Below, in pieces: positions 1 to 6,262 of a DNA stretch of 8,620 nucleotides; positions within the stretch are counted from its first letter, which is position 1, and every line of letters starts with the position of its first letter. The position numbers were made by a program, and so were the translations under genes. The notes below the pieces were generated by a model. That model was given only the letters and a program-made list of their open reading frames with translations. It ran no database searches and had not been told where the DNA came from. Source of the DNA: CAKQOE01 sp051892195 (lineage in GTDB: Bacteria > Bacillota > Clostridia > Peptostreptococcales > Anaerovoracaceae); the NCBI GenBank assembly GCA_051892195.1, contig JBJFFZ010000128.1, positions 1 through 8,620 of the forward strand. Direction: 5' to 3'.

Positions 1-58
1 GCGGACGGGGATTGAGCTGGTGGCGGATTTACGGGGCGGCTTTGTTGGCGTCTGGAGG

Positions 59-83
59 AAAGCGGCGGAGGCCGCTTTTCTTT
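59..83 (+). terminator. Intrinsic terminator of an upstream unit
   Basis: An 8-bp perfect stem (AAAGCGGC at 59-66 pairing with GCCGCTTT at 71-78) encloses a GGAG tetraloop and runs into a T-rich tail (TTTTCTTTT). This is a typical rho-independent terminator reading rightward. It would end a transcript whose gene lies left of the window. A stop codon at 13-15 in frame 1 could be the end of that gene, but too little is present to identify it. Nothing else is recognisable in bases 1-58. Confidence 0.75.
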
Positions 84-91
84 TGGGAATG

Positions 92-145
92 GATTTACAA
101 ATTATTACATTTATCCCTTGATATAGAAACTATTGGATGTAAATC
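92..145. promoter_or_regulatory. Possible operator dyad upstream of hipBA
   Basis: GATTTACA (92-99) and TGTAAATC (138-145) form an 8-bp perfect inverted repeat with a 38-bp spacer, in the A+T-rich stretch upstream of the hipBA promoter. TATCC (112-116) and GGATG (135-139) add a second, imperfect dyad recalling the TATCC...GGATA half sites of E. coli HipB, but the spacing (18 bp) is not the E. coli spacing (8 bp). HipB-type proteins repress their own operon by binding dyads, so this is a candidate only. Chance occurrence in A+T-rich DNA cannot be excluded. Confidence 0.2.
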
Positions 146-207
146 TTACCGTGATATGGACAACACGTTTTATTGCATCCACTGATTTGATTTAATGATT
201 CGTAAAA

Positions 208-236
208 TTGACGAAAATATAAGTTTTGTGTATAAT
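208..236 (+). promoter_or_regulatory. Sigma-A promoter of hipBA
   Basis: TTGACG (208-213) and TATAAT (231-236) are separated by exactly 17 bp, a near-consensus vegetative promoter. Transcription should begin near 243, giving a leader of about 30 nt before the hipB start. It is the best-formed promoter on the plus strand. Such a strong promoter fits a toxin-antitoxin operon that is normally held down by its own antitoxin. Confidence 0.8.
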
Positions 237-272
237 AGAAAATATTAAGTAAACGATAAGGGGTGTAGAAGC

Positions 273-590
273 GTGAAAAAGGCTGCGTACAATATTATGC
301 CGGGCACAGAAGATATTCTGAAAACAATGGGTGAGCAGATTAAGCTTGCAAGACTGCGGCGGGGCCTTACTGCGGAGTTGGTGGCAGAACGGGCCGGAAT
401 CAGTCGTTCTTCACTATGGAAAGTGGAAAACGGAAATCCTGCAGTGGCAATGGGCATCTACGCAGCAGTGCTCCACGCGTTGAACAACATGGACAAAGAC
501 CTGCTCCTTGTGGCAAAGGATGATGCTTTTGGCAGGCAGCTGCAGGATTTAAATCTGATTACGAAGAAACGGGCACCGAGGAGAAAGTAG
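273..590 (+). CDS. hipB: HipB-like antitoxin, XRE-family helix-turn-helix regulator
   Basis: This 105-residue protein carries a lambda-repressor/XRE type helix-turn-helix at about residues 19-70, with the usual run of a LARLRRGLTAELVAERAGIS first half and a SRSSLWKVENG recognition helix. Family knowledge: HipB dimers bind operator DNA and the HipA kinase, neutralising the toxin and repressing the operon. The GTG start is supported by AAGGGG at 258-263, nine bases upstream; an internal ATG at 297 has no such site. Its stop codon is followed immediately by the hipA start, so the two are surely co-transcribed. The C-terminus is strongly basic (KKRAPRRK), perhaps the tail that contacts DNA or HipA. 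The assignment as HipB rests on the HTH plus the neighbour; the HTH alone would only say DNA-binding regulator. Confidence 0.9.
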   Translation: MKKAAYNIMPGTEDILKTMGEQIKLARLRRGLTAELVAERAGISRSSLWKVENGNPAVAMGIYAAVLHALNNMDKDLLLVAKDDAFGRQLQDLNLITKKRAPRRK

Positions 591-1847
591 ATGGCTGCAA
601 AACAGAAAGTGATATACGTATATGATGATTTTTCTTTTTCAGAGACAATGCTGATGGGAACTTTGTATGTTAACACTTCAAAAGGCAGTGAAACCTATTC
701 CTTTGAATACAGTGAAGAATGGCTGAAAAAAACGAAGATGCAGGTAAATCTGGATCCGGAGCTGCAGCCATATGCGGGGAGGCAATTTCCAACAGGCAAA
801 TCTGTCTTTGGAATGTTTGCAGATGCCTCTCCGGATCGGTGGGGCAGGGTTCTGATGAATAAACGAGAACGGATTCTGGCTGGGAAAGAGGGGCGAAAGC
901 CTTCGAAGCTTTATGACAGTGATTATCTTCTTGGGGTATGTGATGAAACAAGAATGGGAGGGATTCGTCTGAAAGACAGTCTGGAGGGCCCGTTTCTGTC
1001 TGATGATAAAGAAACGGCGGCACCGCCGTGGACAAAGCTGCGAACATTGGAAGAGGCATCCAGAAACTTTGAAAGTGATGAGACAGGACTTGCAGAAAAA
1101 TGGCTGAACCAGCTGATCCGGCCGGGTTCTTCTCTTGGGGGAGCAAGGCCGAAGGCTACAGTCGTTGACGAAAAAGGGCAGCTGTGGATCGCAAAGTTCC
1201 CTTCGAAAAACGATGAAAATGATACCGGAGCCTGGGAAATGGTTGCCCATGATCTGGCAAAGCTCTGTGGGCTGAGTGTCCCGGAAGCGAAGCTGGAAAA
1301 GTTTTCTTCTCTGGGAAGTACTTTTCTTACACGGCGTTTTGACCGGAACGGTGAAAAACGGATTCATTTTGCTTCTGCGATGACGCTTCTTGGAAAAACA
1401 GACGGGGCCTCTGCTGCAGACGGCAGCAGCTATCTGGAGCTTGCGGCATTTTTAAAGTCACATGGCTCTGAACCAAAAAGAGATCTTGTGGAACTGTGGA
1501 AGCGGATTGTATTTAGCATGGCGGTTTCCAATACGGATGACCATCTGCGAAATCACGCTTTTGTACTGACTGCAAGGGGATGGGAACTGTCCCCTCTTTT
1601 CGATGTCAATCCTGTTCCATACGGTGACGAATTGTCCCTGAATGTGAATGAAGATGATAACAGCATCAGTATCCGTCTGGCAGTCAATACGGCAGAACGA
1701 TTCTGCATCAGTGAAGAAGATGCGGAGCATTACGCAGCTGAGATTCTAAGCATCGTCAGGGAAAACTGGAACGTGCTGGCGGCAAAGTATGGAATGACTC
1801 GAAGGCAGATCGAAGAGATGCGACCTGCCTTCAGTGCCTGTTTTTAA
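591..1847 (+). CDS. hipA: HipA-like serine/threonine kinase toxin
   Basis: This is a 418-residue HipA-family kinase, close to the length of E. coli HipA (about 440). The N-terminal HipA subdomain covers roughly residues 10-130. A Gly-rich ATP loop (SSLGGARPKA, 180-189) holds the serine pair corresponding to the autophosphorylation site. An ATP-binding lysine is likely at 202 (IAKFPS). The catalytic motif NTDDHLRN lies at 314-321 with D316 as predicted base, and the metal-binding Asp of FDVNP is at 338. All expected active-site residues are present, so the kinase appears functional. E. coli HipA phosphorylates glutamyl-tRNA synthetase, causing stringent-response growth arrest and persistence; the target here is unknown. 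GAGGAG at 578-583 is the ribosome site, and the ATG follows the hipB stop with no gap. Base composition is lower in G+C than the genes to the right (19 of 60 bases at 601-660, 27 of 60 at 1321-1380), suggesting acquisition. Confidence 0.93.
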   Translation: MAAKQKVIYVYDDFSFSETMLMGTLYVNTSKGSETYSFEYSEEWLKKTKMQVNLDPELQPYAGRQFPTGKSVFGMFADASPDRWGRVLMNKRERILAGKEGRKPSKLYDSDYLLGVCDETRMGGIRLKDSLEGPFLSDDKETAAPPWTKLRTLEEASRNFESDETGLAEKWLNQLIRPGSSLGGARPKATVVDEKGQLWIAKFPSKNDENDTGAWEMVAHDLAKLCGLSVPEAKLEKFSSLGSTFLTRRFDRNGEKRIHFASAMTLLGKTDGASAADGSSYLELAAFLKSHGSEPKRDLVELWKRIVFSMAVSNTDDHLRNHAFVLTARGWELSPLFDVNPVPYGDELSLNVNEDDNSISIRLAVNTAERFCISEEDAEHYAAEILSIVRENWNVLAAKYGMTRRQIEEMRPAFSACF

Positions 1848-1875
1848 TAAAACATATTTAAAGTGAGGTGTTAAG

Positions 1876-2535
1876 ATGCACACAGTAACTGCAGCGCAGA
1901 TGAAGCAGATCGAAAAAAATGCCTTTGAACAGGGGATGCCGTATCTTCAGATGATGGAGAATGCCGGCTCTGCCGCATACCGGGTGCTCCGGCAGCGCTG
2001 GCCGGAAAAGATGAAGCTTTCCATTGTAGTGGGCAAGGGCAACAATGGGGGCGACGGCTTTGTTATGGCGAGGCTTGCGGCTCTGGATGGACTGCAGGTT
2101 CAGGTGATCCTTGCAGAGGGGGAGCCTGTGACCCAGGATGCCCGGACAAATTACCAGCGGCTGAAGGAAATTCAGAAGTCCCGCATGGAGCAGGTAAAGA
2201 TCCTGCCGCTGGAAGAAGTGGGAACGCTTTCCAACACGGACCTTGTGGTGGATGCCCTGTACGGAACGGGGTTTCACGGAACCCTGCGGCAGTCCGGCGA
2301 AAAAGCCTGCCGTCTTATGAACGAAAGCTCTGCTTTCACCATATCCCTGGATGTTCCCAGCGGCGTTCATACCGACACCGGAGAGGCTGCCCCGGGGGCA
2401 GCGAAGGCGGATGTCACCATTGTCTTTGATTCGTACAAGAACCTGCACCAGATGGATTCCGCCCGTCCCCTCTGCGGCGAAATAATTCTTGTAGATATCG
2501 GGATTCCCGGTGATTGTCACAGGGTGACAGAATAA
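1876..2535 (+). CDS. nnrE: Stand-alone NAD(P)H-hydrate epimerase (YjeF N-terminal domain)
   Basis: This 219-residue protein is a complete YjeF N-terminal domain. It epimerises R-NAD(P)HX, the hydrated damage product of NADH and NADPH, to the S form so that a dehydratase can restore the cofactor. Diagnostic motifs are the Rossmann-like GKGNNGGDG at 53-61, VVDALYGTG at 124-132 (D126) and SLDVPSG at 157-163 with the catalytic-region Asp at 159. The C-terminus VDIGIPGD matches the family end. In most bacteria this domain is fused to the ADP/ATP-dependent dehydratase in one protein of about 500 residues; here the gene stops after the epimerase and no dehydratase follows in the window, as in the eukaryotic split arrangement. 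GAGGTG (1865-1870) precedes the ATG by five bases. It lies 28 bp after hipA with no terminator visible between, so readthrough from the hipBA promoter is likely. Confidence 0.92.
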   Translation: MHTVTAAQMKQIEKNAFEQGMPYLQMMENAGSAAYRVLRQRWPEKMKLSIVVGKGNNGGDGFVMARLAALDGLQVQVILAEGEPVTQDARTNYQRLKEIQKSRMEQVKILPLEEVGTLSNTDLVVDALYGTGFHGTLRQSGEKACRLMNESSAFTISLDVPSGVHTDTGEAAPGAAKADVTIVFDSYKNLHQMDSARPLCGEIILVDIGIPGDCHRVTE

Positions 2536-2608
2536 TTTTTTAAAATTCAAATAAAAATCCGGATGATTTATTGTTTGTTATCAAAAAACCGCAAATATTT
2601 GAGATTTC

Positions 2609-2650
2609 GGGCAGCCCGCGTATGGTATGATATTAGGGCTGCCGTTTTTT
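2609..2650 (+). terminator. Terminator after nnrE
   Basis: GGCAGCCC (2610-2617) pairs perfectly with GGGCTGCC (2636-2643), followed by G and six T (2645-2650). The 8-bp G+C-rich stem with a T run is terminator-like and sits about 75 bp after the nnrE stop. The 18-base loop is unusually long and contains the -10 region of the next gene's promoter. Confidence 0.65.
2623..2631 (+). promoter_or_regulatory. Extended -10 promoter for the alanine symporter gene
   Basis: TGG directly followed by TATGAT (2623-2631) is an extended -10 element. A TTGAGA at 2599-2604 could serve as -35 but the spacer would be 21 bp, too long, so the extended -10 probably carries the activity. Start of transcription is predicted near 2638, which leaves a leader of about 80 nt before the preferred start codon. 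Confidence 0.55.
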
Positions 2651-2651
2651 A

Positions 2652-2676
2652 TGCCCCGGAGACAAAACCGGGGGCA
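2652..2676 (+). promoter_or_regulatory. 5' leader hairpin of the symporter mRNA
   Basis: TGCCCCGG (2652-2659) pairs with CCGGGGGCA (2668-2676) with one bulged G, around an eight-base loop. There is no T run, so it is not a terminator. Its 3' arm touches the AGGA (2676-2679) that would serve an upstream in-frame ATG at 2685, so it may hide that site or modulate initiation. It matches no riboswitch class I can recognise. Confidence 0.4.
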
Positions 2677-2720
2677 GGAAACGGATGTGTGCAAAATCAT
2701 ATGATCGGAGAAATGGAATC

Positions 2721-4112
2721 ATGACAGAAATCATTACAAGCGTCAATGACAGTGTAAACGCCTTTATCTGGGGCGTGCCTGCCATGGTATGCATTATAGG
2801 AGTGGGATTCTGGCTGAGCATCCGCACGGGATTTATTCAGATCCGGGAATTTGTTCATGCCATCAGCACCACTCTTGGCAGAATGTTTCACAAAAGAGAA
2901 GCGGAAGCAGGCTCGGTTACTCCGTTTCAGGCAGTATGCACTGCCCTGGCCGGAACGGTAGGAACCGGAAACATCGCCGGCGTGGCCGGCGCCATCGCCA
3001 TCGGCGGGCCGGGAGCCATTTTCTGGATGTGGTGCAGCGCCCTGCTGGGCATGTGCACCAAGTTTGCAGAGGTAACCCTGGCCGTTCATTTCCGTGAGAA
3101 AAACGTGGAAGGCGACTGGGTAGGCGGTCCTATGTATTACATAAAAAACGGCCTCGGAAAAAAATGGCATTTTCTGGCTTATGCCTATGCAGTGCTGGGA
3201 GTTCTGACAGTATTTGGAACAGGAAATGCCACGCAGGTCAACACCATCACTGCAGCAATCGACACGGCTCTGATTAATTTCGGGGTGGCGGAAAACCCTC
3301 AGGCTCTGTCCGGCTTCAATCTGGGGCTGGGCATCGTCATCGCAATCCTCATCGCCATGGTCCTCCTCGGAGGTCTTAAGCGGATCGCCAGCGTAACCGA
3401 AAAGCTGATCCCGTTTATGGCAGTTTTATACATCCTCCTTGCCCTTGGAGTGATCTTCCTCAACATCAAGGCCGTTCCGGGCGTATTTGCAGCCATCGTC
3501 AAGGGCGCATTTTCCCCTTCCGCAGTGACAGGAGGCGTGGTGGGAAGTCTCTTCCTCAGCATGAAGAAAGGCGTTTCCAGAGGGATTTTCTCCAACGAGG
3601 CAGGTCTCGGTACGGGCTCCATCGCTCACGCGGCTTCAGATACAAAGGAACCGGTGCAGCAGGGCTTCTTCGGCATTTTTGAAGTCTTTGCAGATACCAT
3701 TATCATCTGCACCATGACGGCTCTGGTAATTCTTGCCAGCGGCGTCAGCATCAATTACGGCGAGGCAGCCGGCGCAGAGCTTACCGTCAGCGGCTTCACA
3801 GCAGTGTACGGAGGCTGGGTATCCATCCTGACAGCAGTGGCCATGTGCTGCTTTGCATTCTCCACCATTCTGGGCTGGGGGCTTTACGGCACCCGCTGCC
3901 TGGAATTCCTTCTGGGCACAAAGGCAAACCGTCCGTTTATGGTGGTTTACTCCCTGGTTGCCATCGTAGGGGCAACGGCCGATCTGGGCCTCATGTGGGA
4001 CATTGCAGACACCTGCAACGGCATGATGGTGATTCCAAACCTCATCGCCCTGTTCCTCCTGTCCGGCACGGTGGTGAAGCTGGTAAAGGAATACCGGGAA
4101 AAGCACCGGTAG
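2721..4112 (+). CDS. Sodium:alanine/glycine symporter, AgcS (AlsT/DagA) family
   Basis: This 463-residue polytopic membrane protein of the alanine-or-glycine:cation symporter family imports a small neutral amino acid with Na+ across the cytoplasmic membrane. Family signatures are ALAGTVGTGNIAGVAGAI at 75-92, GGPGAIFWMW at 95-104, GGPMYYI at 135-141 and SRGIFSNEAGLGTGSIAHA at 286-304. About ten to eleven hydrophobic segments run from residue 14 to 455, ending in a short basic tail. Length equals that of typical members such as B. subtilis AlsT. The start at 2721 has GGAG ten bases upstream and gives the usual family N-terminus; an in-frame ATG at 2685 would add 12 polar residues and cannot be excluded. 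Substrate (alanine, glycine or glutamine) cannot be told from sequence. It is flanked by its own promoter and terminator and so is probably monocistronic. Confidence 0.93.
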   Translation: MTEIITSVNDSVNAFIWGVPAMVCIIGVGFWLSIRTGFIQIREFVHAISTTLGRMFHKREAEAGSVTPFQAVCTALAGTVGTGNIAGVAGAIAIGGPGAIFWMWCSALLGMCTKFAEVTLAVHFREKNVEGDWVGGPMYYIKNGLGKKWHFLAYAYAVLGVLTVFGTGNATQVNTITAAIDTALINFGVAENPQALSGFNLGLGIVIAILIAMVLLGGLKRIASVTEKLIPFMAVLYILLALGVIFLNIKAVPGVFAAIVKGAFSPSAVTGGVVGSLFLSMKKGVSRGIFSNEAGLGTGSIAHAASDTKEPVQQGFFGIFEVFADTIIICTMTALVILASGVSINYGEAAGAELTVSGFTAVYGGWVSILTAVAMCCFAFSTILGWGLYGTRCLEFLLGTKANRPFMVVYSLVAIVGATADLGLMWDIADTCNGMMVIPNLIALFLLSGTVVKLVKEYREKHR

Positions 4113-4168
4113 AAGGAAAAAACACCGGCATCGACCATCAGGAATAATTAAAATTAAGGGAGAACATA

Positions 4169-4217
4169 TACCCGTCTTTGGCGAGCGCTCCGCGCACCCT
4201 CAGGCGGGTGTTTTTTT
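4169..4217 (+). terminator. Terminator of the symporter gene
   Basis: ACCCGTCT (4170-4177) pairs with AGGCGGGT (4202-4209), with one G-U pair, followed by G and seven T (4211-4217). The 24-base loop is G+C-rich and contains a small self-complementary core (GAGCGCTC, 4183-4190), so the actual fold may be branched. It closes the symporter transcription unit. Confidence 0.75.
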
Positions 4218-4264
4218 ACAGAAAAACTTTCTCTTTATTTTCATGGGTACAGGGTCCTTATCTG

Positions 4265-4273
4265 TGGTAAAAT
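4265..4273 (+). promoter_or_regulatory. Extended -10 promoter abutting the DUF5685 start codon
   Basis: TGG plus TAAAAT (4265-4273) is an extended -10 element; no good -35 lies 16-18 bp upstream. Six bases separate it from the ATG at 4280, exactly the usual distance from a -10 to the first transcribed base. The predicted mRNA therefore begins at or next to the start codon. Confidence 0.5.
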
Positions 4274-4279
4274 AATGCT

Positions 4280-5200
4280 ATGTTTGGATATATTACAATG
4301 AATAAACCGGAAATCCGCTTTAAGGATTATTACCGGTTCCGGTCCTATTACTGCGGACTGTGCTGCAGCCTGAAGCAGCGTTACGGCAACACCGGGCGCA
4401 TGGCCCTGGGCTATGACATGACCTTTTTAGTGATCCTTCTGTCCGGCCTTTACGATACAGAGACCCGGGAGGACTCCTTCCGCTGCATCGCTCATCCCAT
4501 CCGCAGGCGGGGCCGCAGGACCAACGAGTTCACCGGGTACTGCGCCGACATGAACATGCTGCTGACCTGGCACAAGTGCATGGATGACTGGGCCGACGAG
4601 GGGAAGCTGACCCGTCTGCTGTACGCAAAGCTGATCCGCAGAAAGGTGCGGCGGGCAGAGGAGAAGTGGCCCGAAAAATCCCGGGTCTTTGCCCAGCAGC
4701 TGAAGGAACAGCGGCGGCTGGAACAGGAAAACACAAAAGATCTGGACGCAGTGGCCGGCTGCTTCGGCAGAATCATGGCAGAGCTTTTTGCCTGCAGAAA
4801 AGACCTGTGGGAGGAAAAACTCCGGCACATGGGGTTTTATCTCGGAAAATATATTTATCTGCTGGACGCCTATGACGATGTGTTTGAGGACGAGAAGAAA
4901 GGATGTTATAATCCTTTTGCCCATATCTGTCATGACGAGGATTTTGACAGCAGGGCAGAGTCCATCCTGCGCCTTATGATTTCAGAAAGCGCCTCCGCCT
5001 TTGAGCTTCTGCCGGTGGAGGACAACATGGAGATTCTGCGAAATATCATCTATTCCGGCGTGTGGCGCAGCTTTGAGATCATTCAGCAGAAACGGAAGCA
5101 GGAAGGGAAAACCGGCCCCGTTGAAGAAGCAGAAGAAAACCGCAGGGATCCTGACGATGATCCCCATCAGAGTACAGAAAGCAAAAAGGAAACAATATGA
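4280..5200 (+). CDS. DUF5685 family protein of unknown function
   Basis: This 306-residue soluble protein has no signal peptide or membrane segment. The N-terminus (MFGYITMNKPEIRFKDYYRF, then YYCGLCCSLKQRYG) matches what I know as DUF5685, whose members begin MFGYV...KPEL and carry YCGLC. Cysteines 25, 28, 29, 69 and 88 with His72 could form a metal site. The middle (113-150) is rich in Arg, Lys and Glu and probably helical. LDAYDDVFEDEKKGCYNPF at 195-213 loosely recalls the Asp-rich helix of all-alpha isoprenoid synthases, but that likeness is weak. Residues 271-306 form a charged, probably disordered tail. The start is fixed by the family N-terminus, yet no Shine-Dalgarno site precedes it. 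Its TGA stop overlaps the start of the J-domain gene (ATGA), so the two products are probably made in proportion and may act together, for instance as client or regulator of a chaperone. The function is unknown. Confidence 0.8.
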   Translation: MFGYITMNKPEIRFKDYYRFRSYYCGLCCSLKQRYGNTGRMALGYDMTFLVILLSGLYDTETREDSFRCIAHPIRRRGRRTNEFTGYCADMNMLLTWHKCMDDWADEGKLTRLLYAKLIRRKVRRAEEKWPEKSRVFAQQLKEQRRLEQENTKDLDAVAGCFGRIMAELFACRKDLWEEKLRHMGFYLGKYIYLLDAYDDVFEDEKKGCYNPFAHICHDEDFDSRAESILRLMISESASAFELLPVEDNMEILRNIIYSGVWRSFEIIQQKRKQEGKTGPVEEAEENRRDPDDDPHQSTESKKETI

Positions 5201-5847
5201 CAGATCCATATAAGATACTGGGAATTGCGCCCGGCGCAACCGATGATGAAGTAAAAAAAGCGTACCGCAATATGTGCCGCAAGTACCATCCGGACAAAAA
5301 TCCGGGAAACGAAGCGGCAGAGGAAATGTTCAAAATCGTACAGGAATCCTACGACGCCATTATGGAGCAGCGAAAAAACGGTGCTTACGGCGCAGGGACA
5401 TCCTACCGCGGCGCCGGCGCCGCAGAAGGCTTTTACGGAGGTGCAGCAGGCTACCGTGCCTCCCAGTCCTCCTCTGACCCGGAAACCACCTATTATCAGG
5501 CAGCGGCTAACTACATCAACAGCCGCAGCTACCGGGAAGCCATCAATGTCCTGTCCCAGATCCGGGGCCGCAATGCCCAGTGGTACTACCTCAGCGCCCT
5601 GGCGAACTCCGGTCTCGGCAACAACTACGTGGCCCAGGAGCAGGCCCGCACGGCGTACTCCATGGAACCGGGCAATGTCTACTACCGGCAGCTGGTGGAA
5701 AGCCTGTCCGGCGGCGGATACCAGTACCAGAACATGCGCCAGCCCTACGGTCCGAATGTCAGCAACAGTGACCTGTGCATGCAGATGTGCGCATTCAACA
5801 TCTGCTTCAACGCCTGCTGCGACTGCGACCCGTGCTGCTGCTGTTAA
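5197..5847 (+). CDS. J-domain protein with TPR-like region and cysteine-rich tail
   Basis: Residues 3-60 are a full J-domain with the HPD tripeptide at 31-33, which in DnaJ proteins stimulates the ATPase of an Hsp70 partner. A Gly/Ala/Tyr/Ser-rich linker (62-92) follows, then a helical TPR-like region (about 97-168) containing SYREAINVLSQI and a second helix pair. The end, residues 194-216, has ten cysteines in 23 residues: C194, C198, C203, C207, C208, C210 and C213-216. DnaJ's zinc-finger and C-terminal client domains are absent, so this is a specialised class C J-protein, not DnaJ itself. The ATG overlaps the stop of the DUF5685 gene, with AGGA just upstream, implying translational coupling. 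The Cys tail could bind metal or an Fe-S cluster, or form membrane or disulfide contacts; none is shown by sequence. Confidence 0.88.
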   Translation: MTDPYKILGIAPGATDDEVKKAYRNMCRKYHPDKNPGNEAAEEMFKIVQESYDAIMEQRKNGAYGAGTSYRGAGAAEGFYGGAAGYRASQSSSDPETTYYQAAANYINSRSYREAINVLSQIRGRNAQWYYLSALANSGLGNNYVAQEQARTAYSMEPGNVYYRQLVESLSGGGYQYQNMRQPYGPNVSNSDLCMQMCAFNICFNACCDCDPCCCC

Positions 5848-5925
5848 GCACCAGAGCCGAAATCAGAACCGGACTGTCTGCTGCCGGAGGCAGCGCAGAT
5901 CCCAAAAAAGAGAAATGAACAAAAG

Positions 5926-5953
5926 AAAAACCGCTGCGCCTGCAGCGGTTTTT
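5926..5953. terminator. Bidirectional terminator between convergent units
   Basis: AAAAACCGCTGC (5926-5937) and GCAGCGGTTTTT (5942-5953) form a perfect 12-bp stem with a four-base loop. Five T follow the G+C core on either strand, so it can end the DUF5685-J transcript from the left and the minus-strand cluster from the right. A smaller hairpin without T run (GCTGCC 5880-5885 with GGCAGC 5889-5894) lies between the J gene stop and this terminator. Confidence 0.9.
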
Positions 5954-5995
5954 GCGTGTCTCGTGTCTTTGCCTGCAGAAAGCCCTGCAGGATCT

Positions 5996-6223
5996 TTAGA
6001 AATCGTCAAATTCGTCCTGATAATCGCCGTCCTCAAATTCTGCAACATCGAAATTCTTTGCAAAATCGTAGGAGCCGATTCTTGTGAGCTCATTGTTGAC
6101 GCCTGCTCTGAGGCAGTCGGTTTTGCATCCTCCCGGGCAGGTACGGCACACAATCCCCTGTGCAACACCCCGGCGTCCGATGCTGCCTTTGGTATGCACG
6201 ATTCTTCCATGATATTCTGCCAT
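5996..6223 (-). CDS. Small CxxCxxxCxxxC protein with acidic tail, unknown
   Basis: I do not recognise this 75-residue protein. It has four cysteines in a compact C26-x2-C29-x3-C33-x3-C37 array (CRTCPGGCKTDC), a basic N-terminal third, and a C-terminal 20 residues dominated by Asp, Glu, Phe and Tyr. No membrane segment or export signal is visible. The spacing differs from the classical CxxCxxCxxxC ferredoxin motif; zinc or iron-sulfur binding is possible but unproven. The ATG at 6223 has AAGGG six bases upstream, much better than the TTG at 6247 that would extend the frame. It has its own promoter right after the DUF134 gene and is followed by the shared bidirectional terminator. Position suggests a role with the NifX-like and DUF134 proteins, which are also Cys-rich. 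Confidence 0.75.
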   Translation of the reverse strand: MAEYHGRIVHTKGSIGRRGVAQGIVCRTCPGGCKTDCLRAGVNNELTRIGSYDFAKNFDVAEFEDGDYQDEFDDF

Positions 6224-6262
6224 TTTTGACCCTTCTTTCTTGTTCAATATATCAATGATGTG

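Noticed and set aside
2..121. Possible end of an upstream coding frame through the first 120 bases
   Set aside because: The frame runs through the terminator at 59-83 and shows no recognisable protein sequence. A stop at 13-15 in another frame is a likelier gene end.
670..1367. Two long antisense frames (158 and 229 residues) inside hipA
   Set aside because: Both are low-complexity, cover the HipA coding sequence and lack ribosome sites. HipA motifs run unbroken through the region.
1858..2550. 230-residue open frame antisense to the whole nnrE gene
   Set aside because: No family features, and nnrE on the other strand has every motif of its family. The open frame follows from codon bias of nnrE.
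2697..4106. Antisense and alternate frames in the symporter gene (63-157 residues)
   Set aside because: They are shadows of a G+C-biased membrane protein gene with complete family motifs on the plus strand.
4157..4217. Possible riboswitch in the G+C-rich loop after the symporter gene
   Set aside because: No known riboswitch core is seen. It sits behind a stop codon, and a simple stem with T run explains it as a terminator.
5940..5990. Three CTGCAG hexamers within 51 bp
   Set aside because: One is part of the bidirectional terminator and the others are short palindromes with no further shared sequence, so they are not a repeat array.
5381..6229. 282-residue plus-strand frame overlapping the J gene and running to 6229
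   Set aside because: Rich in Thr, Ala, Pro, Arg and Ser as expected for an out-of-frame reading. It crosses the strong bidirectional terminator and the small minus-strand gene.
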